Assembly (NCBI GenBank): GCA_015143295.1
Contig: CM026568.1
Location: 13,770,607 to 13,834,606, forward strand
DNA length: 64,000 nt
Direction: 5' to 3'
Source of the DNA: Tetracentron sinense
Taxonomy: Eukaryota; Streptophyta; Magnoliopsida; Trochodendrales; Trochodendraceae
The notes below the pieces were generated by a model. That model searched no databases. It was not told the origin of the DNA and saw nothing but the letters and a program-made list of their open reading frames with translations. Positions 47,704 through 60,277 of the stretch are shown here, in pieces (the first letter of the stretch is position 1; each line of letters opens with the position of its first letter). Both the position numbers and the translations under genes were made by a program.

Positions 47704-50339
47704 TATTAGCATTCTATATTTAGACAAGCTTATCAAACTTTCTGGAAATAGCCCTTCAAATCCGATTCCATTATTTGGCTTTAACCACACCTTATTTTAT
47801 ATAATAAAAAAAGGATAAACTGTCAACTGTTTGATCAAAATATACAATGTTTAGTCAATTATATATGGTGATCTAATCACAGTCGTCATGCTACACGCGA
47901 TATTTATTTATTTATTTATTTATTATTATTATTATTATTTTCTTTTAAAATGTCATGCTTCAAGCGTGCTTATGCGTATGTATATATGTATTCATATTTT
48001 TTTTATATAAATTAAAAAGAACAGTAAAATATCCTCTCTGACTTCTGACATTGATGAATACCACCTTAGGGAGGGTTGGACCAACTCGCCAGTGAATCCA
48101 CTCGCCCCTAAAAATTAGCAGAAATAGATGGTCCTAAGCATATGATAAGTGGCTTTGTTTTCACACCCATTTGTTTCTTGACAGTCCAAAGAATAGAATT
48201 GAACAGACAGTTCTGGACCAGTTAATCAGGGAGATTTTGATACAAGATCTCATTAGTGGGACCATCAATCAGGATGGTTCAGATCTGTAACCATGTGCAA
48301 CATTTGTACCATAGAGACCTGATACTGCTTCAAGTATGAGGTATAATGATTCATTTGGAAAATCTGGGTTAGCCCAACTTCGGCCCGGCCTGACCTAGCC
48401 CGAGTAAATATAACTGTATAAGCTGGACTTGTACTTAAATATTAGAGGCCCAATTAGAATCGGGACTAACCAGGCTCGACCCAGGGCCCATAACATTGAC
48501 AGCCCTAATCATCCAGTAATCACCTTGTGTTGTTATTGAGTTTACCAAAAAATAAGAAGTAATAAAGACAAAAAAATTAGATGGAGCCAAGAAGTCAATC
48601 CAAAGTGTGCCTAGTACTCCCCTAGTAGGCATTCACTACAACTGCTAGGATTTTGCTAGCCCCACTGTCCCCCCTTGTAGCACTCTCCACATTTTGGAAA
48701 AAAAAAACCAAGAATTTTGTGGTGGGATTACAAGTACCTAACACAAAATTCTTGATCATGCTTTAAAAGAGGGTAGACTGAAACTAGCACTCTCCTTAAG
48801 GCCAATAAGGGAAGTTAGTAAATGGCATGTGGGCCGCTAACCACAGTAGCTTGGGTTTTGACCCCATGACCTCTCTCAAATGGAGATACACAATGTGGGG
48901 TAAACCTACCCTTCTCATATCCCCATACCCCAACCCTGATGTAGGTGAGATTCGATCCCAGGTCTCTTGTACGATACCAAGAGACTTTATCAACTAAACC
49001 AGTTCCAATCCAAGGGCCCTACTTTGATACAAAAGCGCATTAGGGAGTCTAGAAACCTTTTAGAGGGTATGGTTGAAGTTATGCATGTCAAAAGCCATTC
49101 ACGATCATTTGAAGAAGAGTTCAAATCCTTTTAGTAATGGATGGCTCACTAACATTCAATTAAATATATATATATATATATATAACAACTCACAAGAGGC
49201 CACCAAGTCTCATTCACATGCATGTCCAAATCATTTGCATCGGTATCGCACTCGATTCTTACTTTCTCTTTATTTATGCCCTTTATTTTGATGACTCTTT
49301 GTGCATTGCACCTAGCAACAAAATTCTACCCAAAAAAAACCTAGCAACAAATTGCAAAAGAAAGAGATCCTCAATGACCCAATGATTTATAAATATAAAG
49401 ATTGGTTACCCTTTAGAGATGACATAATATTGATTAGTGACCATTAGAGATATATTAAATAAAAGACAAATAATTGTATATGGTATTAGAAGGTGTGTCG
49501 ATAGTTAGCATTGATGATCTGGTAGGAGATAAAATAAAATAAAATCAGTAGCTCTGCTAGGTTATTCATATGCGACAAATTATTTTATCTTACATATTTG
49601 ATAGAGCAACCATAGGATCTTGAGTGGTCATTTTATTTACTATATTAAAAGATGCAAATGTGGAAGCATACCGAGTCTCCAATTTTTTTCAGAAAATTTG
49701 TACTAAAACATCTATTAATGGATAATGGAGTCAAAAACTTCGTGAGATCGGAAAATAAGGAGAGTGAGAAGCTTCTCTAATCTCATGCGCACGTAAGTAA
49801 TCTCTATGTAGTTTTCTCTTCTTCATTCAAAACTATTCTTTAAAGTGTTGGTGATAATGGAGGGCTGTTTTAGACTTTTCATAAATGAGGAATTACGGAA
49901 AATAGAAGCCTCTTGTGGCATGAGTAGTTTGAGAACAAACCCATTCAAAAGTTACATAATCTTTTGAACCTTAATTATTTGAATTAAAAGATTATAAAAT
50001 AAGAGTATAATTAGAATTACCTATACATGTCTCTTAATAAAAAGGAAAAGAAATCCATATATAGGATATACTTAAGTGATTAATCAGAAATAGAATGATT
50101 CAGTTCTGAGATATAGATTACCCAAAAAATTTCTGAGACATCAAGACCGTTGATTCCAATCTCCAGCGCCTTTACCATTTATACTTGCTAGCTAGGACAA
50201 GGAGTCATCAGCATCACCGTTCCGTCCTTGTCACACCAAAATTTACCTGTACTGGCGTTACTGCTTAGCACATAGAGAGTTTTTAGAGGGAAACTTTGGC
50301 TAAAAGACAAACGAATCAAAACAGCTTAATAAGCTCTCG
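47704..50339. other. Intergenic region upstream of TPT
   Basis: Apart from the SINE-like piece listed separately I see a short hAT-like end 'ttgacagccctaat' near 48498, TA runs, and nothing coding. It includes the TPT promoter. Confidence 0.4.
48800..49013 (-). mobile_element. tRNA-derived SINE-like element
   Basis: On the minus strand 'tggtttagttgataaagtct' (box A-like) is followed about 40 bp later by 'gggatcgaatctcacc' (box B-like), the layout of a tRNA-derived SINE head. TSD not established. Confidence 0.55.
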
Positions 50340-50884
50340 TCCATCGCCATTACTGAGCTTCATAAGCTCGTCCGTCTTGAATTAGGGTTTGTTGAGTTCA
50401 TCCATCAATCGAGAGTCTTCTCAGTATTCGAAGCGCAGACTCTCGATTTTTTTTTTTTTTTTTTTCAGATTTTTTTTGGTGATCGAAATGGTTTTAAGTT
50501 GCAGAAGTTCTGTGCGGGATTGTGGTTTGAATTCTACTGTAGTTTCTGAGATTTTCATTAAATTTCCCTCTTTTTAAGCTAAATTACTCAAAAATATTGT
50601 TTTTATTGCAGAAAATTTCTATATCGAGAAAACCACTGTTTTGTAGAAGCTCTGTCTCTTGAGTTCTAGGGATTATCTTCAGAAAAGAAACAATCTTCTC
50701 TGGTTTCACCGCTACAGAAATTTAATTCCTCGATTTCTACGTCTTTTTTACTTTTAAGTTTTATTTTGTTTTTTGTTTTTGTTCGTTTTCAAACTCAAAA
50801 ACAAGTACTAGTTCAGGTTTTTCAGAACTCTCAAACTCCATTATCCATTACTCGAATTCTTGGCCCTTTTAGCGGATTCCGATA
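50340..50884 (+). other. 5' leader region of the TPT gene
   Basis: A CT-rich, T-run-containing stretch directly upstream of the TPT start codon (aATGgcttcg context), typical of a plant 5' untranslated leader. The donor/acceptor pattern around 50577-50612 would allow a leader intron, but I cannot fix it. The small open frame starting near 50389 is a T-rich run without protein character. Confidence 0.4.
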
Positions 50885-53800
50885 ATGGCTTCGGTTGGTA
50901 ATCAGATTCATCTATTGGTTCCTCGTTCTCGATTCTCTTCTCTTTATTTGTCTCCCGAGAGGTCTTCCCCTAATTCTGTTCTTCTCCTTAAGAGCCGTTC
51001 AGTAGTATCTGGATCCTCCCGCCTTGCGTTTTCACCATTGCAGCAGAATCGGAAATTGCGTGCTCAATTTGATTTCTCTGGCAAGGTTTTGAGATTTTCT
51101 GGTTTGAATCCTTTGTTGAGGCAGCACCGCTCTGTTGAATTTCCAACCGTCTCTGCTGCGGCCGCCGATGCCGATGGACGTGAGATCAATATTTCCGATG
51201 GGTTGGAAAATTTTGTAGTTTTTTCAATTTTATTATGTTTTTTATAATCTTATGGTGTTAGTTTGCTAAATGTATGGATAATAATTGCAGGCTTGCTAAG
51301 CCTTCCAAGAGTTTTGCTGAGAAGTATCCAGCACTGATTACAGGATTTTTTTTCTTCATGTGGTAAGTTATTGTGCACAGATGGATTGTAATGCAATTTA
51401 GGAAATCACTTACTTTTCTAAAATTTTGATTCCAAAAATTAAGGAAATTATGGAAAGTTTTGGAACAAGTTGTTGAAATCTGTTAATTTGTTATATGGTT
51501 TTAAGTAATGTCACAGTAATTTTTATGTTCTCTAATTGTTTCTCATGAAGAACTTCTCATCAGGCCTTCATAATTTGGGTTCAACTCATTCTTTTATGTT
51601 TGAATTTTGATGTAGTGCATGTGACCTATGGGAATATTTGTGTGTAATTATGCATAGAAACTTCTACTGATGTCTTATGAACAATATGTTGGGGCCATGT
51701 ACACAAGGACATGTAGTATATGTATGTATGTGTGCATATTTATATTCACCAAAGTTGTAAATACGTATATATGCATGCATTTATGTCTAGGTATCCATCT
51801 GGTTTTATCTGCATTTTCTTATGTCCATTTCAACTTTAAAGGTATCCAAAATAAAGCTTTGGTGATGGAATTTATAGATAACATCTAATTTTTTTTAATT
51901 GTTCGTCTTAAGCAATCTTTGGTGTCTGTCTACTTCAAGTTCAGGATTCTGTTGTAATGACAGGAATATTGCATGACATGATTTTTCTTTATGCAGGTAC
52001 TTCTTAAATGTCATCTTCAATATACTCAACAAGAAGGTTTATAATTATTTCCCATATCCATAGTGAGTTATCCATGCTAAATATCTTTGTGACTTGTGGA
52101 TTGAAAATTTGGCTGTGATTACCTTAATTTCTTCTATATTTGTTTCATATCATTGATTGAAGTTTTTTAAAAATATAATTGCATTTTCCGACACATAAAG
52201 GAATTAGAAGAATCCATTTGTTTTTCTCTTCTGCAGCTTTGTCTCTCTTGTACATCTCCTGGTAGGAGTGGTGTACTGTCTCATAAGTTGGGGGGTTGGT
52301 CTACCAAAACGTGCTGTAAGTTTCATTTTCCCCACTGACTTGTATAGCTCCTCAAGTCACATTATGGCTTACACAATCAAAATTTTATGCTTTCTGTTTG
52401 AGCAGCCAATCGACAAGGATCTCTTGCTACTCCTCACTCCAGTTGCTCTTTGTCATGCACTCGGACATGTGATGTCAAATGTCTCATTTGCAGCTGTTGC
52501 TGTGTCTTTCACACACACAGTCAAAGGTATATTAATTCCAAAGACAGTAAAGCTATCTTACTCAAACTAACAACTTTATTGGTAGTTTACATATCTGTTG
52601 GGGAGTGTGTGAAATTTATTTGTGCACAACATTGGAAGAATTTTTTGAAGGTGGTCTGATTCCCCCTCATAAAATTTCATAACAAAATGCGTGTGAAGAA
52701 ACTTTTGTTACAAATTGCCCAAAACTCCATATTTTCAATTTATATCTACGCTGACCTAGTTTTTATGGTCTATCATGTGTTTGGATGTTCTAGAGTTGGA
52801 GGCTACTCACACTCAAGCAATCTATTTGAATAAGTGGACCTGCTCTCATTTACCTAGAATGAAATTTCACGTGCTTGTCATTTTGGTATCTCCTTCTATG
52901 GACTGGATATGATGTGGTGGTGTTGCATTCATTGTAATGATATTCTTTGGTGCCTATTATATCATTTATAATTAGGAGGGTATTCTTCTTCTTCAAAATT
53001 TGGTTCCATCAAGTTTTTAGTTGATGGAGGTTTACGATCTTTATATTTGTCAATAGCTGTTATTAATGAGAAGCTTCTCTCCAATTAACCTTGCTTACTT
53101 AAGTGGGATAAACAACTCATTGCTGTTTCAGTTCATGTTATCTAACCTACTAATGATAAGATATCGTTTTCGTCAGTGTAGTCAAGGCGTCTAGGCGATG
53201 CCTAGGCGATTAGTCCCGGCTAGGCGAGGCGTTGCCTAGGCGACGCCTACGCGATAAATTTAATATAAATATATATATATATATATCACGTATATATATC
53301 ATTATATATAACATTCAAAAGACCAAAACTCCACACCCACATTCCACAAAAATATAAAATAAAAAGTCTATTACAATCATTTATCACATAACCAAAGACA
53401 TGTTGACATAGTGGAGTATTAAACACTTCAAAATCTGAGCCAAATACCCAAATTTGTGTCACTGTCCATGTGTAATATTAGACAAAGCCCTCCTACGATT
53501 GCTCGGGGGGGTGGCAGGAGGGCAGTGCCCCCCTGCGACATACGAAGTGCGTCCCCAATTTGGGCCTAATAGGCCCAGCTTGCGTCGAAAACAATATTTT
53601 TAGTAAAAAAATTTATATTTTTAATTAAAAAAACGATTTAAAATCTTATTACTTCTTCATTACATGTTTTTTTTTAATTTTTATTTATTTATTGAGATAT
53701 TTTGGATTTTTTTTAAACAAATTTTTTTTTTTTTTTTTTTACTAGGATCGCCCGCCTAGAGGGGTGCCTAGGCGATGCAAGCCCAAAATCACCTAGGCGA

Positions 53801-54357
53801 CGCCTTGACTACACTGCTTTTCGTAGCAGTTAGCACCATGGGTCTATGTACTTCGGCATTATTTTGTTGTCATAACATGCTCATCTAGTGGGAAAAGTTG
53901 GATGAGTAGCTTAACAATTTAGTAAAATTGGGAGAAATGCTAACTTTCTAATACTGTTCTGTGCCGTGTATCTTTTTATTTAAAATTAACCCACCCTTGT
54001 CTTGGTGCTCTTACGCAGCTCTGGAGCCCTTCTTCAATGCTGCAGCTTCCCAGTTTGTTTTAGGCCACCAGATTCCGTTGTCTCTATGGCTATCATTGGC
54101 CCCTGTTGTTATTGGTAATTCTTCCCTTGTTCCTTTATATATGATTTCTTTCTTTAATTGTAACAAGAACACTTCTTTTCTGAATGACTTGACATGTTAG
54201 ACACAAGTCTCAGGCTCAGACATATATGCAGGCATGCGCCAATGATCTTGTGAGGAAAATCTTGATTGATTATTTCTCATTGTCACGAAAAGCAGATGTA
54301 TCAACTCTATTATTCCGAGTTCCTAAAGCATGTGTGCGCACACACACACCCACACCC

Positions 54358-54423
<66 letters not shown>

Positions 54424-54679
54424 TATGTATGTTTCTAAAACATTTATCATCTATAAAACAGATGTATCATCAATAAAAAATGTATCATATTTGAATGTTT
54501 CTAAAATATGTATCATCTGAAAGACTTGACATGTTAGACACGTCTCAGGCTCAGACATATATGCGGGCACGCACCAATGATCTTGTGAGGAAAATCTTGA
54601 TTGATTATTTCTCATTGTCACTAATACAGATGTATCTTCTCTATTATTTCAAGTTCATAAAACATGTGCACACACACAC

Positions 54680-54722
<43 letters not shown>

Positions 54723-57700
54723 TTCTAAAACAGATGCATCATCTATAAAAAAGTATATCTTCTATAAAAAAGATGTATCAACTCTAAAAAATGTATCACA
54801 TTTGTATGTTTCTTTTTTCAAATATTGGAACAAATGTGTAGACCTCTCAGCTTTGTAAGTTCAGCATGTTCAAAACTGACATTGACCAGTCACTAAAAAC
54901 TGATTATAAATTGTGATGATATTCCTCTTGACTTTTATTTTAGGTGTATCTATGGCATCACTCACTGAACTTTCTTTCAACTGGACTGGTTTCATCAGTG
55001 CAATGATTTCAAATATTGCATTTACATACAGAAGTATATACTCTAAGAAGGCAATGGTAAGACTTCTCGTGAAGCTTATTCACCATACATGGAATCTAAG
55101 CTCTGTACTTCATGGTGGGCTGTGGACCGCCATAAGCAAGTGACCTCTCGTACTGGTCCTTGTGTAAATGATGATTGTCCTAGGTAATGGGAGTTGGAGC
55201 CTTACAGCTCTTGCAAGGATTTTATATGAAAGAGTTAATACCTTTCTGCTTTAGTTTCCTTATAAAGTTTTCTCAGCGATTTTGTCTTCCTTCACATCTC
55301 TAATACTGTTTACTGTTTACCTATCGAAAGTTTTTGAAAATCGAAATGGATCCTCATAAGAGTTGGCTTAGGTGAAACCATAGACTGTAAGATTCTTATA
55401 AAAATAAACTGGATCATTCTTCCTTTTTTGCTTTCAAGGTGTTGGAATAGGGTACAAGTTTTTATCTTAAATTGATTTTAATGGATTCAAATCTCATTAT
55501 TGTATTTGAATTGTAAATGGTAGGCTTTTAGCATCATTGGACATTATATTCCCTAGCCATTAGTGGTCAACTCTAATACCACCTGCAATCCTGTAGCAAT
55601 GTTATTGTTCTTTGCAAAGTTGTCATTTCGTACATGCACACACTAATTAGGGTTTCTATTGTCATGCATATAAACATGCATACCACTGTACATAGGTGCG
55701 TACCCACATGTACATATATAGAGTTATTTAGTAATGCATGCAAATCATAATGCTCTTATTTTCCTATGGAGATAGCGAATAAGGATTGCTGTATTAACTA
55801 AAACAGATATCTATCCTAGGCTGAAATATTGAGCTACTTGGTGTGAGGATTTATTTCTTTCTTTCTGCATTTGCTGCTCATATGTTCCTTGATCTTCTTT
55901 TGATTTCTACAGACTGGAATGGACAGTACAAATGTGTATGCATACATTTCAATAATTGCCCTCTTCTTTTGCATTCCACCTGCAATACTTGTAAGTGTGC
56001 TCAGTGGAAGTTTAATGTTCTTGTACCTTATTATGATTTTCCTACAGATTTAAACTTCAGGTTGTTTGGGTGTACTTTCAGATTGAGGGACCCAAGCTCA
56101 TGCAACATGGTTTCAGTGATGCAATTGCCAAAGTGGGTCTATATAAGTTCCTGTCTGATCTGTTTTGGATTGGAATGTTTTATCATCTCTACAATCAGGT
56201 ATATCACGGGCCACCTTCACAGTTTCAAAAATTTGAAGAACCTTGCCTTTGCCCCAGGAAACAATGATATCATGGAATCTTCACTACCACTCGGTCGCAT
56301 AAATAGTTTCGTTCCTCTTACTGGTTTCTGTATTATTCATGTAGAAGTTCTTTTGTTTTTGTTATTCTATTATCTAAAAACTTGGATATATATTTTCTAT
56401 AAACCCTTTGATGGATAATATTTGAAACAGAATGTCTTTATATTACAAATTTATCATATAGATAATAGATATGTATGGATGTGTTGGCATGTGGCCTCTT
56501 CTGGGGTTACTGTGTTGGAGACCGGATGTACGTGTCTGATAGCAATGTGGTCAGGCCCGAGTTATATATGTTTTATATTTGTTAACTCTGATTTGCTTGT
56601 TATTCTCGCTGCCTCCAGTCTTTTACTAATAGGATTGTATTGAACAAACAGCTATAAAAGTTCTCTAATTTTAAACTTCCTTGTGCAGCTTGCAACTAAC
56701 ACTTTGGAACGGGTTGCACCGCTAACTCATGCGGTTGGGAACGTTTTGAAGCGAGTGTTCGTGATAGGGTTCTCCATCGTAGTGTTTGGTAATTACTCGG
56801 TCCCTCTGCTCTGATTTATTTACATGTAAACAACTAAACATGTGAAGCTCTTGTATAGCAAAGACTTTTCTGTACGGATTCAATTTCTATAGGAGTCAGA
56901 TGACCATGTTTAACAGTGTTGATGAGGTTAGTCTGGGCTAGGATTGATCGACCTGTACGACTGTCTAATATATGACGCCCAGGCTCCACCAAACCTGTGA
57001 TGTGATGGGCTGTAACTACTAAGCCTATTCCTAGCTTGGCCTGTACCTTTTACAACCATGATTACGAAAAGAGGAAAATTGTGATACCAGTTTCACACTG
57101 GTTGTGCGTAGCAGGTCCTTACTGCTGCAACAAGATTATGGCTGCAGCAGGCACAGCCTTGTCATGTTATAAGACCTTCGCCATTGGATGCTAAATTGCT
57201 AATACAAAGATGCATCAGGCTTCAGCAGATCATTCCACCAGAACACTGATTGCTGAGCGAATGGGCTTATTTTAAGAGAAGAAGAAATGTCAATATATGT
57301 ATATGGTTTCAATAAAATATGATGTTAAAAGGGGCCAGTGGACTTTTCTATTTACTACTCAGTTCACCTTTTTCCTGGTTGGAAAGCTAGGCAGCCAATT
57401 AGCTTCCTCAGCATGGGTTGACCTTAATTCCACATTGACCGACCGACCGACTGACTGACCCAACCATCCCATTTAATTTGTTTATTATTCTAAAATGATT
57501 GATGAGCTAAATTTACTTCCTCGAAATATCTTCGACATTGATGTTGGGGGGTGCAAATCCAGTAGACCTGCTGAGAAAGAAATTAATATAAAGCAGAAGT
57601 CACAATGGAAAAAGAAGTCATCATTCTTATCTTTTAATGAAAATTTCCACGTTTCCTATTTCTTGTTCCATGCTTCTTACAAAATCTGCAGCTAGAGTAG

Positions 57701-59744
57701 TGTAAGATCTTATGGTTGCTAACCCTGAATTTTCAGTGTTACGATTATCCACCCACCAGCTGAAACTGGTGCTGTGTATTAATTTTCTTTCTTTTGTTTT
57801 TATATTCTAATGCTTGCAAAATCTTGCAGGCAATAGGATCTCCACACAGACTGGGATTGGTACGGCCATAGCAATTGCAGGTGTTGCCATGTATTCTCTA
57901 ATAAAGGCAAATATAGAGGAGCAAAAACGGGTAAGATTCAGTTAGCATCACGCAACCTTGTCTTTTCCCATGGTTGTGGGTGATTGAGCATAAGGGAGCA
58001 CACCCTTTGTATGTGAGTTAAGGCGTGTAATGCATGGAACTACCTTTTGAGTGTTTGCATACAGGGCGCACAATGTTTTCCTAATTAACTGAAATCCATG
58101 ATAGTAGAATATACTATTTAGTGGTTACATACAAGCTAAGTATTAGTGAAGTCCGACTGAATCTACCAATGCCTGACCAGAAATTGTGTTCATGACTATC
58201 TAGCTTGCACCCATAACTTATTATTTGATTGAATTGCTAGCTAATTTGTGAGGTTAATAAAGTGATCATTGTCTTGTTTATTATGTCTGGAAATATGCCA
58301 AAATAGCTGTTCTTAGTCAATTTGTTTATCTGCTTAGTGCATGCGGAAAACCACGAAAATGTAGGAAGACAAATACACTAATAATTCAAGACCATTCTTC
58401 CGTTTTTCTTCCCTGGTCTTTTTAAAATAAACAGAACATATGTTTTCCATCTCTTTAATCTTACTGTTTAGCTTGTGAGCAAATCTTAATTGGGGTACCT
58501 AAAAAGGCATACTTCCCTCTCATGCTGCCATGCATGGAACTTTCCTAAGCATTAACTATGTTATGCTGCATTGCTGCCCAAGTTTCATCTATTGATAAAT
58601 GGTTAAATTGTTACAATTTATAGACCATGGGCCCATGGCCATCTAGGAGCTTACCATTGAGTAAACATTATAGACCGGTGATGTGTTGATGAATTGATAG
58701 GCTGCAAATCTTTCACTGGATTCTGCGGTGCACTATTTTTCATTTCTTCTTTTATTTTATTTTTCTCTTTATTTTCCATTTTTTTTAAAAAAAATTCTTC
58801 CAAACAGGACCATAGGTCTAAAGATGGGTATCTAAGGCCTATTTTGGTCTTTGGTCATGCTAACACTTCCTTCGAAGTTTTGAACCCAGGTTTCTGCTAC
58901 CAACATGAACAGGCTTTGCCAAATATAATGTACATAAACATACAAAATAAAAGGGTTAACAATAAGGGGAAACATCCATAACTTCTTTATCTTTGTTATT
59001 TTATCTATTTGATGATTTAATCCCCTTTCTGAAGGAACCAAATGATGCTAATAGAATTGCTAATCACTGTTGTTGGATGATGGTGATTTCTAGAAATTGA
59101 ATGACCAGATAGCCGATTAGGCATAACGTATTCTGTAATACTTTTGTTTCCACTTAGCCTATGTATGTTGATAGATGATACATAATATTGTCATAACTGT
59201 GTTTATAATATCAATTTTCTTTTCCTTATTTTTGCTAATTTACCGTAATTAAAAAATTTATAACATACAAAAGAAAAATGATTCACAATTTTTGTGTGTA
59301 AATTAGTCAGTCTCTAGGCCTGGTTTAGGCAGTTCTACCAAATACACAGAATAGTGAGTTCAACCATTTAGGTATTGTTACACACCATGGGGATAGCCCA
59401 GTGGTAGTGACGTAGTGTGTCCCCTTAATAGGAGGGAGGTTCTGGGCTCAAATCCCATGCGGGTGAGCGTGTTGATACTCCTCCCTTTCCGACAGATACT
59501 AATCCTACTGACTAGCATGTACAAAAAAAAAAAAAAACCCCATTTAGGTACTGTTGAATGTTCTATATGACCCGTCTGTATGAAAGTGATATGATTCTAT
59601 CTATTCGCTTCTTCCATTTGGGTTTTTTATTTGTTTATTAATTTATTTATATTGATAATAATCTTCCATTAGGGTTAACAAGTTGCTTTGACTCACGAAT
59701 TGACTTATCCATTACAGAAGGCTGCTGCAACTGCCGCATCATAG
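50885..59744 (+). CDS. TPT: Chloroplast triose-phosphate/phosphate translocator (TPT)
   Basis: The protein exchanges triose phosphate or 3-phosphoglycerate for inorganic phosphate across the chloroplast inner envelope and exports photosynthate for sucrose synthesis. Twelve exons: 50885-51201, 51291-51362, 51997-52062, 52237-52315, 52406-52526, 54019-54114, 54944-55056, 55913-55990, 56082-56198, 56689-56788, 57830-57930 and 59718-59744 (TAG). They total 1287 nt, 428 residues, with GT-AG and phase correct throughout. Residues 1 to about 95 form a Ser/Arg-rich transit peptide. The mature part has the hydrophobic DMT-fold helices ([34 protein letters not shown] and others). The signature blocks [39 protein letters not shown] and [20 protein letters not shown] place it with TPT rather than PPT, GPT or XPT. 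Lys218, His199, Tyr351, Lys374 and Arg375 sit where structural work on the family places phosphate binding. The C-terminal KAAATAAS is short and Ala-rich. Intron 5 carries a hAT-like element and intron 6 a microsatellite duplication. Confidence 0.96.
53174..53816. mobile_element. Non-autonomous hAT-like element in TPT intron 5
   Basis: Starts CAGTGTAGTCAAGGCGTC, with the exact reverse complement at its right end. TSD gttttcgt (53166-53173) and cttttcgt (53817-53824), 7 of 8. Repeated 'ggcgatgcctaggcg' motifs. Same family as 15126-15951. Length 643 bp. Confidence 0.88.
54186..54860 (+). repeat. 337-bp tandem duplication with compound microsatellites in TPT intron 6
   Basis: 'gacttgacatgttagacac' begins copies at 54186 and 54523. 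Each runs through 'caatgatcttgtgaggaaaa' to a (CA)n(TA)n microsatellite (54339-54421 and 54668-54720) and a tail of 'atgtatcatctataaaa' motifs. Confidence 0.88.
54339..54421 (+). repeat. Compound (CA)n(TA)n microsatellite
   Basis: CA-rich run with CCA interruptions followed by a TA run. Confidence 0.9.
59380..59538 (+). mobile_element. tRNA-derived SINE, 16-bp TSD
   Basis: Box A-like 'tagcccagtggtagtga' and box B-like 'ggttctgggctcaaatccc' are followed by the body and an A15 tail. The TSD is ccatttaggtattgtt (59364-59379) and ccatttaggtactgtt (59539-59554), 15 of 16. It sits in the last intron of TPT. Confidence 0.88.
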
Positions 59745-59981
59745 AGGTTTTCAGTATGATTATCACAACCTCGTGTATCATTGAGGTAATAAAGGAAAGC
59801 CTGAGATTTGGCGAGTGGAATCTCTGCAATCAGCTTCATTGAGCTGCTGCTGTTTTTTCAAAGTCAAATGGCCAGAATTTTCCAAGCTTTGTGCAAGAAA
59901 GCTTTCGGAAGAGAAATTTAATGAAATTGCGTGATGTCTATTATAAATGTTATAATTTGATCTTCAACCTTGGATTTCTTT
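59745..59981 (+). other. TPT 3' untranslated region
   Basis: Directly follows the TAG stop at 59742-59744 and runs into the hAT-like element at 59990. No fixed poly(A) site was identified. Confidence 0.45.
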
Positions 59982-59989
59982 ATTTGTTG

Positions 59990-60277
59990 CAATGTTTTCA
60001 AAACCGCCATCAAATTGGCTAGGTGGCCGGTTCCCAGTTTGATCGGTGGAACTGTTCCCTTTTATTATTAAAAAGAAAATATACTTTTGCCTTTTCCTAA
60101 CCTGTTCTTACTATTTTGTTTCACCGGTTCGTTCTTCTGGTTGAACCAGATGTTTCTTCCGGTTCCAGTTTTCAGGCCGGTTTTAGAGAGTCCAAGTTTA
60201 AGGGCTTTGGAGACTGGTTGACCGGTCGATTCCTGGTTTTACTGGTTCAACTGGCTGGTCCAGTTTTCAAAACACTG
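59990..60277. mobile_element. Non-autonomous hAT-like element, 8-bp TSD
   Basis: Starts CAATGTTTTCAAAACCG and ends, reversed, CAGTGTTTTGAAAACTGG. TSD atttgttg (59982-59989) and atttgttc (60278-60285), 7 of 8. 'ccggtt' motifs recur in both orientations. Length 288 bp. Confidence 0.78.

Noticed and set aside
54226-54858. Open frames with runs of His/Thr and Ile/Tyr
   Set aside because: They translate CA and TA microsatellites.
59390-59460. Possible tRNA gene
   Set aside because: Box A and box B are present but the sequence does not close a cloverleaf and is followed by a body, A-tail and TSD, so it is a SINE.
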